Assembly: GCA_964552205.1 (NCBI GenBank)
Contig: CAZKFT010000005.1
Location: 23,105-87,104, forward strand
Reading direction: 5' to 3'
Length of the DNA stretch: 64,000 nucleotides
Origin: JAIVGZ01 sp964552205
GTDB taxonomy: Bacteria; Pseudomonadota; Gammaproteobacteria; Natronospirales; JAIVGZ01
The notes under the pieces are model-generated. The model ran no database searches. It was not told the DNA's origin and saw only the letters and a list, made by a program, of their open reading frames with translations. Position 1 is the first letter of the stretch; the number at the start of each line of letters is the position of its first letter. A program made the position numbers and the translations under genes. This document shows positions 53,010-60,377 of the stretch, piece after piece.

Positions 53010-53031
53010 TTGTACAGGTTTGGTACAAGTT
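53010..53031 (+). promoter_or_regulatory. CarH/LitR-type operator, pair 2 upstream of the FAD-oxidoreductase operon
   Basis: TTGTACAGGTT (53010-53020) is followed at once by TGGTACAAGTT (53021-53031): two 11-bp direct repeats with GTACA cores at 53012 and 53023. The same bases also contain a TTGTAC/GTACAA inverted repeat. It sits 14 bp before the ATG at 53046, so binding could block transcription or initiation. I do not assign a -35/-10 here; AT-rich DNA lies upstream. Confidence 0.7.
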
Positions 53032-53045
53032 ATGGAGTCAGTAAG

Positions 53046-54374
53046 ATGCGAATTGCGGTCATCGGATCGGGGATTGCGGGGATGGGGGCGGCGTGGCTGC
53101 TCAAGGACAGGCATGTCCTCACGGTCTATGAGCAGGCTTCTCGAATCGGCGGGCATACCAATACCGTCACCGTGCAGGACCCGCGTGGCCCGGTTCCGGT
53201 AGATACGGGTTTCATTGTCTACAACGAGCGCAACTACCCGCTGCTTTCCACTTTGTTCCGGCTGGTCGGGGTTGAGACTCAGGACTCCGACATGTCATTT
53301 GCGGCCTCCTTGGATGCCGGTCGCATCGAGTACGCGGGGGATGCCTTGTTTGCTCAACGGCGCAACCTGATTAGTCTCTCCCACTGGCGCATGCTTCGGG
53401 ACATCGTGCGCTTCAACCGGATGGCCAAGGCTGCGCTTTCCGACCCCGCATTGGAGCGGGACTCAATCGGTGACTTTCTCAGGCATCGCGGCTTCGGTAA
53501 GGAGCTCGGGCAACGGTACCTGCTACCGATGGCGGCGGCGATTTGGTCCTGCCCACCTTCGCGCATGATGGATTTTCCGGCGGCGGCGCTGCTGCGCTTC
53601 TTCGAAAATCATGGCCTGCTCGATCTCACGGATCGGCCAAAATGGCGCACGGTGGTCGGTGGTAGCCAGCGCTACATGCAGAAGCTCACCTCGGAGTTCA
53701 AGGACACCATCCGGGTTGGATGTGCCGCAACCGCCATCGTGCGACACGGCGATGGCGTCCGTGTACGCGATACGGAAGGACAATGGGCGGAGTACGACCG
53801 CGTGTTTATCGCCACGCATGCCGACCAGGCGCTCAGCTTGTTGCAAGATGCGGATGAGCTGGAGCAGAACCTGTTGGCGCCGTTCGGGTACCAGCCCAAC
53901 CTCGCTATCCTGCATTCCGATGCCGACCTGATGCCGCGCCGTCGAGCCGCATGGTCTTCATGGAACTACCTGGCTGAGGGCACCGATGGACTGTCCGTTA
54001 CCTACTGGATGAACCGTTTGCAGCGCCTTGACGCGGAGCGCGACTACTTTGTTACGCTCAACCCGCTCAAGACCCCTGATCCTGACAGCGTGCATCACCA
54101 GGTTGAGTACAGGCACCCGGTGTTCGACAGTGCCGCCATGCACGCACAGCGCTCTCTCGGCCTACTCCAAGGGCGCAGAAACACCTGGTACTGCGGGAGC
54201 TACTTCGGTTACGGGTTCCATGAGGACGGATTTGCGTCAGCGGTTGAAGCCGTGATGGCTTCGGGCGAAACCGTTCCCCGTGAACTGATTGAGGCCAGAG
54301 CAACAACCCCGCCGTACATCCGCAATCGACAACCCTGGCTGGCGCCGAGTGGGGCGGTGGCACTTGGACGCTGA
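53046..54374 (+). CDS. FAD-dependent oxidoreductase (amine-oxidase/desaturase-like family)
   Basis: A 442-residue flavoprotein. IAVIGSGIAGMGAAWLLKD is the FAD-binding dinucleotide fold, and YEQASRIGGHTNTV is the following motif of the amine-oxidase superfamily. This family member is regularly found with DUF1365 and cyclopropane-fatty-acid synthase genes, and in alphaproteobacteria a relative takes part in furan fatty acid synthesis. The real chemistry here (desaturation or oxidation of a fatty acyl chain) is inferred. The start ATG is at 53046; a longer upstream reading frame begins in the operator and is rejected. It overlaps the DUF1365 gene by 11 bp. Confidence 0.85.
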   Translation: MRIAVIGSGIAGMGAAWLLKDRHVLTVYEQASRIGGHTNTVTVQDPRGPVPVDTGFIVYNERNYPLLSTLFRLVGVETQDSDMSFAASLDAGRIEYAGDALFAQRRNLISLSHWRMLRDIVRFNRMAKAALSDPALERDSIGDFLRHRGFGKELGQRYLLPMAAAIWSCPPSRMMDFPAAALLRFFENHGLLDLTDRPKWRTVVGGSQRYMQKLTSEFKDTIRVGCAATAIVRHGDGVRVRDTEGQWAEYDRVFIATHADQALSLLQDADELEQNLLAPFGYQPNLAILHSDADLMPRRRAAWSSWNYLAEGTDGLSVTYWMNRLQRLDAERDYFVTLNPLKTPDPDSVHHQVEYRHPVFDSAAMHAQRSLGLLQGRRNTWYCGSYFGYGFHEDGFASAVEAVMASGETVPRELIEARATTPPYIRNRQPWLAPSGAVALGR

Positions 54375-55125
54375 ACTGTTCGTCGGTGAAGTGATGCACG
54401 CCCGACTGGGTAAGCCACGCTATCGCTTCAACTACGGCGTGTTCAGTGTTCTGCTGGACATCGATCGGCTCCATCAGGTGACGGGCCGGCTTCGTTGGTT
54501 CTCCAGGAACCGCTTCAACCTGATGAGCTTTCATGACCGAGACCATTTGGCAGCAGATAGCACGCTCGGCCTGCGTGAGTGGGCGGAGACCGTGCTCGCA
54601 GCACGCGGCATTGACCTCGAAGGCGGACGCATACGTCTGCTGTGTTTCCCGCGGGTGCTGGGATTCACTTTCAATCCGCTGAGCATTTGGTATTGCGAAC
54701 ATCGCGACGGACGGCTTCGCGCGATCATCTGTGAGGTCCGCAATACATTCGGTGAGCGTCACTGCTATGTGCTTCCCCAGGCAGAGTGGAACACCTTCAT
54801 GCGGGCAAAGAAACGCTTTCATGTCTCTCCCTTCATGGGCATGGACGGTGAATACACCTTTCGCTTCGCGCAGCCCCGCGAATCGCTGGACATCGCCATC
54901 GTAGAGCGTGTGCAGGGGCAACGCGTTTTCGTTGCCAGCCAACGCATGGAGCGTACGGCACTGACTGACGGGGCACTCTGGGCGCTCACCTTCATGATGC
55001 CGCTGATGACGCTCAAGGTCGTCATGGCCATCCATTGGCAAGCACTCAAGATCTGGCTCCGCGGCGGACATTTCCATCGCAAGCCTGCACCACCACCTGA
55101 GGAGGTCTCTACCGATGTCCGCTGA
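54364..55125 (+). CDS. DUF1365 family protein
   Basis: A 253-residue protein. GEVMHARLGKPRYRFNYGVF is the classical opening of DUF1365 proteins (V-M-H-x-R, then F-x-Y), and GFTFNPLSIWYC, VRNTFGERHCYVL and FHVSPFMGMDG are its other signatures. The function is unproven; it is nearly always encoded beside cfa-type synthases. I put the start at TTG 54364, which leaves about ten residues before the conserved region; the first ATG in frame is at 54394 and would cut into the family's conserved VMH. It overlaps the upstream gene by 11 bp and the CFA synthase gene by 11 bp. Confidence 0.85.
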   Translation: MDAELFVGEVMHARLGKPRYRFNYGVFSVLLDIDRLHQVTGRLRWFSRNRFNLMSFHDRDHLAADSTLGLREWAETVLAARGIDLEGGRIRLLCFPRVLGFTFNPLSIWYCEHRDGRLRAIICEVRNTFGERHCYVLPQAEWNTFMRAKKRFHVSPFMGMDGEYTFRFAQPRESLDIAIVERVQGQRVFVASQRMERTALTDGALWALTFMMPLMTLKVVMAIHWQALKIWLRGGHFHRKPAPPPEEVSTDVR

Positions 55126-56335
55126 AGAACACACCCACGCCGCTCTGACAGAGCGTGTTCCGCTGACCTACCGCCCGCTGGTTGCTGCTTTCTCGCGGCT
55201 TCGACACGGCGAGCTCACGCTTCGCTTGCCGGAAGGGCAGGAGTTCAGGTTCTCCGGGGGTATGCCTGGTCCAAGCGCGACTTGGCATATACACCGTAGT
55301 CGCACGGTACGCCGCATGCTCGGGGGCGGTCTGATTGGCTTCGCCGAAGCGTACATGGACGGCGATTGGGATTCCCCGGATCTGGTCGCGCTCATTGAGC
55401 TGGGGGAAATGAACAGAGCGCTTCTGGGCGGGATGGACGGAGGCGGGTGGCTCTCACGCGCGCTTCAGTGGGTGGTGCACAAGCTGCGAAGAAACAGCAA
55501 GCGTGGGAGCAGGCGCAACATCGCCTATCACTACGATCTTGGCAATGCGTTCTACAAGCTCTGGCTAGATGAGACCATGACCTATTCGTCGGCCATCTTT
55601 GCCAACCCGCAGCAATCGCTTGCCGACGCACAGCGGAACAAATACGAGCACATCCTGCAGCGGCTGGACTTGAAGACAGGCGACCATCTGCTTGAGATTG
55701 GTTCGGGTTGGGGCGGCTTTGCCATTCATGCTGCCAAGTCGACAGGATGCCGCGTGACCTCCATCACCCTGTCCGAGGAGCAGTTGGCAGAGGCGCGCAA
55801 ACGCGCCGCAGCGGAAGGATTGGCAGACCGGGTCGAATTCCGCCTGCAAGACTACCGCGACACCGAGGGGACCTTCGATGCGATAGCATCCATAGAGATG
55901 TTCGAGGCGGTCGGTGAGGCATATTGGCCACCTTTCTTCGAGACTTTGAAGCGACGCCTCAAACCGGGCGGCCGCGCGGCGCTGCAGGTCATCACCATTC
56001 GTGACGACCTCTTCCATGAGTACCGCAAGGGCGTGGACTTCATCCAGCGCTATATCTTCCCTGGAGGCATGTTGCCATCTCCGGCGGAGTTCAGTCGTCA
56101 AGCGCGTGGTGCGGGCTTGGCGCCCAAGATGCGCAGTTTTCATGGACTTGATTACGCCAACACGCTGCGCCACTGGGATCGGCAGGTTTCTGCACAACGC
56201 GCGCGTATTTCCGAACAGGGGTTCGATGAACGCTTCCGCCGCATGTGGCATTACTACCTTGCTTACTGTGAGGCGGGTTTTCGTCGCGGCACCATCGACC
56301 TCATGCAGGTCGCACTGATACACGATGGCGATTAG
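55115..56335 (+). CDS. cfa: Cyclopropane-fatty-acyl-phospholipid synthase family methyltransferase
   Basis: A 406-residue SAM-dependent methyltransferase. YHYDLGNAFYKLWLDETMTYSSAIF is the CFAS substrate/active-site opening, and HLLEIGSGWGGFAIHAAKS is the SAM-binding motif I. Further down MFEAVGEAYWPPFFE and DFIQRYIFPGGMLPS are typical. It adds a methylene (or methyl) group to unsaturated acyl chains of membrane phospholipids. The placement in a cluster with a flavoprotein and DUF1365 suggests a modified product, for example a branched or furan fatty acid, as in related clusters (inference). ATG at 55115 overlaps the DUF1365 stop. Confidence 0.93.
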   Translation: MSAEEHTHAALTERVPLTYRPLVAAFSRLRHGELTLRLPEGQEFRFSGGMPGPSATWHIHRSRTVRRMLGGGLIGFAEAYMDGDWDSPDLVALIELGEMNRALLGGMDGGGWLSRALQWVVHKLRRNSKRGSRRNIAYHYDLGNAFYKLWLDETMTYSSAIFANPQQSLADAQRNKYEHILQRLDLKTGDHLLEIGSGWGGFAIHAAKSTGCRVTSITLSEEQLAEARKRAAAEGLADRVEFRLQDYRDTEGTFDAIASIEMFEAVGEAYWPPFFETLKRRLKPGGRAALQVITIRDDLFHEYRKGVDFIQRYIFPGGMLPSPAEFSRQARGAGLAPKMRSFHGLDYANTLRHWDRQVSAQRARISEQGFDERFRRMWHYYLAYCEAGFRRGTIDLMQVALIHDGD

Positions 56336-56337
56336 GT

Positions 56338-57642
56338 GTGATTCAGACCCGCACACTAATTGCATATGGATTGCCTGGGATGCCGTTGGCACTTCTCGGT
56401 ATCCCGTTGTACATCTTCCTGCCACCATTCTATGCAGGTGATCTCGGAGTTGGATTGACCACGGTAGGTCTGGTGCTGCTGTTCGCGAGAGCCAGCGATG
56501 TGCTCACCGACCCTCTGGTTGGTACCTTGAGTGACCGCTGGCCAATTGCGGGGATGCGACGTAAACCTTGGTTGCTGATTGGCGCCCCTGTTCTGATGCT
56601 GGGCTTGTGGATGCTGTTCGTCCCGCCCGAGGGAGCAGGGGCCATGCACCTGCTCGGCTGGAGTGTCTTCGCCTATCTGGGGTGGACGCTGATTGCACTG
56701 CCTTACCAGGCCTGGGGTGCAGAACTCAGCACCTCCTACCATGAGCGCAGCCGGGTGACGACCTGGCGTGAGGCATGGGTCATTGTCGGCACATTGCTGG
56801 CGCTCGCCGTCCCTGGCGTCATTCTGGCCCGGGGCGGAAGTGCCGCTGATTCCTTGCATTCGTTGGCGGTGCTGCTGATGGTGGCATTGCCAGTCGCCTT
56901 GCTGGTTGCGCTCACTATCGTCCCGGAGAACAGGAGAAGTCGTTTACGCCCCATCCCCTGGCGCCGCGGCTTGGCGATACTGAAGAACAACCGGCCTTTC
57001 TCGCGCTTGGTGGCGGCGTGGTTGCTGAATGGCATCGCCAACGGTCTGCCGGCGACCTTGTTCCTGCTCTTTGTGACCGACCGCCTTCAGGCTGGTGATC
57101 GCGCCGGGCTTCTTCTCGGTATCTACTTTCTTGCCGCAGTTGTCGCGTTACCAGCATGGCTCGCACTCGCACGCCGTCTGGGCAAACACCGCACCTGGTC
57201 ACTGTCGATGCTGTGGGCGTGCCTGGTATTCATGTGGGTGCCGTTTCTTGGTGCGGGAGACTACGGTTGGTTTCTTGTCATCTGCGTGTTGTCAGGTGCC
57301 AGTCTAGGGTGTGACACGGCGATACCATCCGCCATCCAGGCCGATGTGGTGGATGAGGATTCCGCCGCGGGTGGTGGCGGACGCGCAGGGATGTACTTCG
57401 GGCTCTGGGGTATGGCAACAAAGCTTGCCCTGGCACTTGCCGTGGGCATCGCATTTCCGCTGCTCGACCTCGCCGGTTTCATCCCCGGCGGAGACAACAC
57501 CGAGGAGGCGCTGTTGACACTCGCACTGTTGTACGCCGGTGTGCCCATCCTGTTCAAACTCGCGGCCACGGCGCTGGTTTGGAACTTCCCCTTGGACGCA
57601 GCGCGCCAGAATGCGCTGCGCATGAAACTGGAGCTCACATGA
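56338..57642 (+). CDS. MFS transporter (GPH-type cation symporter family)
   Basis: A 434-residue protein with twelve hydrophobic segments. SDVLTDPLVGTLSDRW and RRKPWLLIGAPVLMLGLWMLF are the family loop signatures of the glycoside-pentoside-hexuronide:cation symporters (MFS_2). The loop around LPYQAWGAELSTSYHERSRV matches as well. In this cluster it may move a lipid or lipid precursor; proteins of the MFS_2 type include the lysophospholipid carrier MFSD2A in animals. The substrate here is an inference. GTG start at 56338 lies 2 bp after the cfa stop; its stop overlaps the DUF3833 start (ATGA). Confidence 0.88.
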   Translation: MIQTRTLIAYGLPGMPLALLGIPLYIFLPPFYAGDLGVGLTTVGLVLLFARASDVLTDPLVGTLSDRWPIAGMRRKPWLLIGAPVLMLGLWMLFVPPEGAGAMHLLGWSVFAYLGWTLIALPYQAWGAELSTSYHERSRVTTWREAWVIVGTLLALAVPGVILARGGSAADSLHSLAVLLMVALPVALLVALTIVPENRRSRLRPIPWRRGLAILKNNRPFSRLVAAWLLNGIANGLPATLFLLFVTDRLQAGDRAGLLLGIYFLAAVVALPAWLALARRLGKHRTWSLSMLWACLVFMWVPFLGAGDYGWFLVICVLSGASLGCDTAIPSAIQADVVDEDSAAGGGGRAGMYFGLWGMATKLALALAVGIAFPLLDLAGFIPGGDNTEEALLTLALLYAGVPILFKLAATALVWNFPLDAARQNALRMKLELT

Positions 57643-58214
57643 AACGCATGAATGCATGTCTGTTGTTGCTGTTACCGCTGCTTCTGGTCGGCTGTGCCGG
57701 CGTCGATCCAGTCCGTTACGCCACGACCACACCGGAGCTTCGCATCGAGGAGTACTTCCTCGGCCAGTCGCGCGGTTGGGGAATGGTGCATGACCGCAGC
57801 GGCGAGGTCATCCGGCGGTTCACGGTGGACTTGGTGGGTTCTCAGGAGGGCGAAGAGTTTGTGCTTCGCGAATGGTTCGTCTGGGACGACGGAGAGAATG
57901 AGTACCGCGAGTGGCGTATCCGCCGCACCGGTGCGCATACCTATGAAGGACGCGCGGGTGATGTCGTCGGTATTGCTGAGGGGGAGGCGCGCGGAAACGC
58001 ACTGCACTGGCGCTACCAGTTGAAGGTGAGTGCCCGTGGAAGTGACTGGGTTTTGTGCCTCGACGATTGGATGTTCCTGCAACCGGATGGTGTCCTGTTG
58101 AATCGGGCGACCATGAGCAAGTTCGGGTTTCGCGTGGGCGAGATCGTCATTGCCTTCCAGCGCGCTGGTTCAGCCGAGGCGACGGCGGACCAGTCGCAGG
58201 ATAGGACCGAGTAA
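57639..58214 (+). CDS. DUF3833 lipoprotein
   Basis: A 191-residue predicted lipoprotein. MKRMNACLLLLLPLLLVGC ends in a lipobox at Cys19. PELRIEEYFLGQSRGWGMVHDRSGEVIRRFTV in shortened form shows the DUF3833 opening; then FVLREWFVWDDGENEYREW, and the closing WMFLQPDGVLLNRATMSKFG. The family has a lipocalin-like feel but no known function; it is often linked with cfa and photolyase genes in light-induced clusters. It is the last gene of the operon; 45 bp of its 3' end overlap the convergent SnoaL-like gene. Confidence 0.87.
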   Translation: MKRMNACLLLLLPLLLVGCAGVDPVRYATTTPELRIEEYFLGQSRGWGMVHDRSGEVIRRFTVDLVGSQEGEEFVLREWFVWDDGENEYREWRIRRTGAHTYEGRAGDVVGIAEGEARGNALHWRYQLKVSARGSDWVLCLDDWMFLQPDGVLLNRATMSKFGFRVGEIVIAFQRAGSAEATADQSQDRTE

Positions 58215-58589
58215 GGGCAGATGCTCGTAGAACTGCTTTCCAGCATCCCAGTAATCCAGATGCTCCGCGACGCGCTCATCCGCCGCGAGGGTCACACGAC
58301 TGGTGCCCTCTATTCGCCACGGCTTGCCGTTCCCGGAGGTGAAGGTCATTTCCCAGTACAGGAACCAGGTGTCGCCACACTGGGCGCGTTCATGGACAAC
58401 AAATCGTGCATCCGGCGCCCGCTCGAACATGTGCGAAAAGATGCGGGCAATCTCCTGCGGGCCACGCACATCACTGAACGGATCTGCGAAACGGGCCTCA
58501 GGCGCGAAATACTCTTCGATACGTGCAAGGGATGCCAGTGATAGCGATTCAAACCAATCGCAATAGCGCGCAATCCCGGCTTCGCTCAT
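58170..58589 (-). CDS. SnoaL/NTF2-like protein
   Basis: A 139-residue protein of the SnoaL-like cone fold: YFAPEARFADPFSDVRGPQEIARIFSHMFE, then VVHERAQCGDTWFLYWEM and ADERVAEHLDYWDAGKQFYEHLP. Proteins of this shape bind or isomerise small hydrophobic ligands; catalytic residues are not clear. Its ATG overlaps the stop of the SDR gene (ATGA), so the two share the MerR-side promoter. In other species a SnoaL-like gene sits with the same SDR/cfa cluster. Confidence 0.85.
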   Translation of the reverse strand: MSEAGIARYCDWFESLSLASLARIEEYFAPEARFADPFSDVRGPQEIARIFSHMFERAPDARFVVHERAQCGDTWFLYWEMTFTSGNGKPWRIEGTSRVTLAADERVAEHLDYWDAGKQFYEHLPLLGPILRLVRRRLG

Positions 58590-59338
58590 CGACTGAAAAA
58601 CAGCTTCATGAGCGGATACGCGACAGGATAGGGCAGGATACGGAAGAACTTGAGCAACAAGGCCAACCTGCGCGGGAAGAATATTTCGAAGCGGCCAGCA
58701 TCCAAACCCTTCTCAATTCGTGCCGCGGCATCGGACACATCCATGAGGAACGGCATCGGAAAAGTGTTCTGGGCGGTCAAGGGTGTCTTCACGAAGCCGG
58801 GGTTGATGATGGACACCTTGAGCCCCATGCGCGCGAAGCTGAAACGCAGCGACTCCGCGAGATTGATGAGCGCAGCTTTGGTTGCACCATAAGGTGCCCC
58901 GAGTGGCATGCCGTGGTAACCCGCCACGCTGGACACAAATGCGATATGGCCACTGCGTCGCTCACGCATCCCCGGCAACAGGGCATCAAGGCCATAGACC
59001 GCACCGAGATAGTTGATCCGAATCATGCGCTCGAATGGCTCGACGCTGAATTCACTCATCTTGAAGGGTGCGTAGACACCGGCGTTCAGGACTGCAAGGT
59101 CGATTGGACCAAGTTTTTTGGTGATTGCGGCCACGGTGTCGCGATTGGCCTGCAGGTCGGAGACATCCATGGCGAACGCATGGATGTTCCCAGCAGCGCC
59201 GGTAGCGACGACCTCATCCAGTGGCTCCTGGCGCCGTCCGGATATCGCTACCGTCCACCCGTGCGCAGCCATACGGAGCGCGAGCTCGCGGCCGATGCCA
59301 GTGCCGCCTCCGGTAATCCAGACAATACGTGCAGACAT
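58586..59338 (-). CDS. Short-chain dehydrogenase/reductase
   Basis: A 250-residue SDR. The cofactor loop is TGGGTGIGRELALRMA (TGxxxGxG), NAG motif in VLNAGVYAP, and the active site SSVAGYHGMPLGAPYGATKAA with Ser, Tyr and Lys. A hydrophobic C-terminal tail (ALLLKFFRILPYPVAYPLM) suggests membrane contact, as in SDRs of lipid pathways. The ATG at 59338 lies 23 bp from the nearest GTACA core of the operator region shared with the divergent MerR gene. It is the first gene of the SDR-SnoaL unit. Confidence 0.9.
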   Translation of the reverse strand: MSARIVWITGGGTGIGRELALRMAAHGWTVAISGRRQEPLDEVVATGAAGNIHAFAMDVSDLQANRDTVAAITKKLGPIDLAVLNAGVYAPFKMSEFSVEPFERMIRINYLGAVYGLDALLPGMRERRSGHIAFVSSVAGYHGMPLGAPYGATKAALINLAESLRFSFARMGLKVSIINPGFVKTPLTAQNTFPMPFLMDVSDAAARIEKGLDAGRFEIFFPRRLALLLKFFRILPYPVAYPLMKLFFSR

Positions 59339-59348
59339 GTCGGCTTCT

Positions 59349-59378
59349 CTGACTTGAGGTGTACAGCAAGTGTACAAT
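59349..59378 (+). promoter_or_regulatory. Putative promoter of the MerR-B12 regulator
   Basis: A -35-like CTGACT at 59349-59354 and a -10-like TACAAT at 59373-59378 are 18 bp apart. Matches to the consensus are 4 of 6 and 5 of 6. The -10 and spacer are covered by the GTACA pair at 59361-59376, as expected for a repressor-controlled promoter. Confidence 0.45.
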
Positions 59379-59379
59379 A
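59359..59379. promoter_or_regulatory. CarH/LitR-type operator, pair 1 between the SDR and MerR genes
   Basis: GTGTACAGCAA is followed directly by GTGTACAATAA, so two 11-bp direct repeats give GTACA cores at 59361-59365 and 59372-59376. This is the cleanest of the four pairs. It is 23 bp before the SDR ATG and covers the putative MerR -10. Confidence 0.72.
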
Positions 59380-59400
59380 ATCCGCGAATATTCGAGGCGA

Positions 59401-59420
59401 GTGTAGAACACTTGTACATG
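59401..59420. promoter_or_regulatory. CarH/LitR-type operator, pair 2 just before the MerR gene
   Basis: GTAGA at 59403-59407 and GTACA at 59414-59418, again 11 bp apart. The pair ends 4 bp before the ATG at 59423, so bound protein would cover the start region. The GTAGA-then-GTACA order repeats that of the pair at 52911-52930. Confidence 0.62.
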
Positions 59421-59422
59421 GC

Positions 59423-60346
59423 ATGAACCGCAAAGCTGGCGACGACGGGTACTTCCCCATCCGCACGGTATGTAGCCTCACCGGTATCAATCCGGTCACG
59501 CTGCGCGCGTGGGAGCGACGCTACGGTTTGATACAACCGCGACGCACGCCAACGGGTCACCGCCTCTACAGCCACGAGGACATAGACCGCATCAATGAGG
59601 TGCTTGCCCTGCTGGGTCAGGGCGTGGCTATCAGCCAGGTGTCCGCGATGTTGAAGCGCCGCACACCAGCGCCAGAGGATTCCGCCGACAGCCCTTGGGT
59701 CGACTTCCGCAGACGGATGATCAGTGCGGTTCAGCGTTTCGATGAAGCAGCCTTGGAGGACGCTTACTCCGGCGCATTGTCGCTCTATCCGGCAGCGCTG
59801 GTAGCTGACAAACTGGTTCTGCCCGTGTTGCGGGAGCTCGGTAAGGCGTGGGAGCAGGGTGAGGGCGGAGTCGCCGAGGAGCACTTTTTCGGGGTTTACC
59901 TACGCAATAAGCTCGGGGCCCGATTCCACCACGGATTACGGCTGGGGACCGGTCCCCGCATCCTGGCCTGCTGTATGCCGGGAGAGGGCCACGAGGTGGG
60001 GTTATTGCTGTTTGGCTTGGCCGCCCAAGCCCGCGGGTTCCGGGTCGTCCTTCTGGGGGCCAATATGCCGATGGAGGAGTTGCCATTGGCGGTGCGCCGC
60101 GCGAACTGCGAGGCCATAGTGCTCTCCGCCTCCATCGATCCGCCATCATTGGTATGGAAATCACTATTGCCGGCACTCGTAGAGGCCTCTCCGGTCCCGG
60201 TTTGTGTAGGTGGCGGGGTCTCGGTACGACGGCGAGATGCAGTGGAAAAGGCAGGCGCCATGCCCTTGGGGGAGGATGTCAGCGTCGCGCTCCGACATCT
60301 CGCGTCGTTGCTCGGCCCGGCCACGGGTGATATATCTGGGGCCTGA
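59423..60346 (+). CDS. MerR-family regulator with B12-binding domain (CarH/LitR-type photoreceptor)
   Basis: A 307-residue regulator. The N-terminal MerR winged helix (residues about 11-52: IRTVCSLTGINPVTLRAWER and the PTGHRLYS wing) is followed by a helical cap and a Rossmann B12 domain. Photoreceptor signatures are complete: W143-x9-E153-H154 (WEQGEGGVAEEH) and E188-x-H190-x-x-G193 (EGHEVG), where H190 is the expected cobalt ligand. CarH/LitR proteins bind adenosylcobalamin, repress in the dark and release DNA on illumination (known). The operator pairs at its own and the neighbouring operon promoter fit. It is divergent from the SDR gene and precedes fadD by 31 bp. Confidence 0.92.
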   Translation: MNRKAGDDGYFPIRTVCSLTGINPVTLRAWERRYGLIQPRRTPTGHRLYSHEDIDRINEVLALLGQGVAISQVSAMLKRRTPAPEDSADSPWVDFRRRMISAVQRFDEAALEDAYSGALSLYPAALVADKLVLPVLRELGKAWEQGEGGVAEEHFFGVYLRNKLGARFHHGLRLGTGPRILACCMPGEGHEVGLLLFGLAAQARGFRVVLLGANMPMEELPLAVRRANCEAIVLSASIDPPSLVWKSLLPALVEASPVPVCVGGGVSVRRRDAVEKAGAMPLGEDVSVALRHLASLLGPATGDISGA

Positions 60347-60377
60347 GCTGCAATAACCAATGATTTGGGGGTGTGCT

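Noticed and set aside
54067..55134. Antisense frame of 355 codons over the FAD-oxidoreductase and DUF1365 genes
   Set aside because: No motif or start context; the plus-strand genes are well supported.
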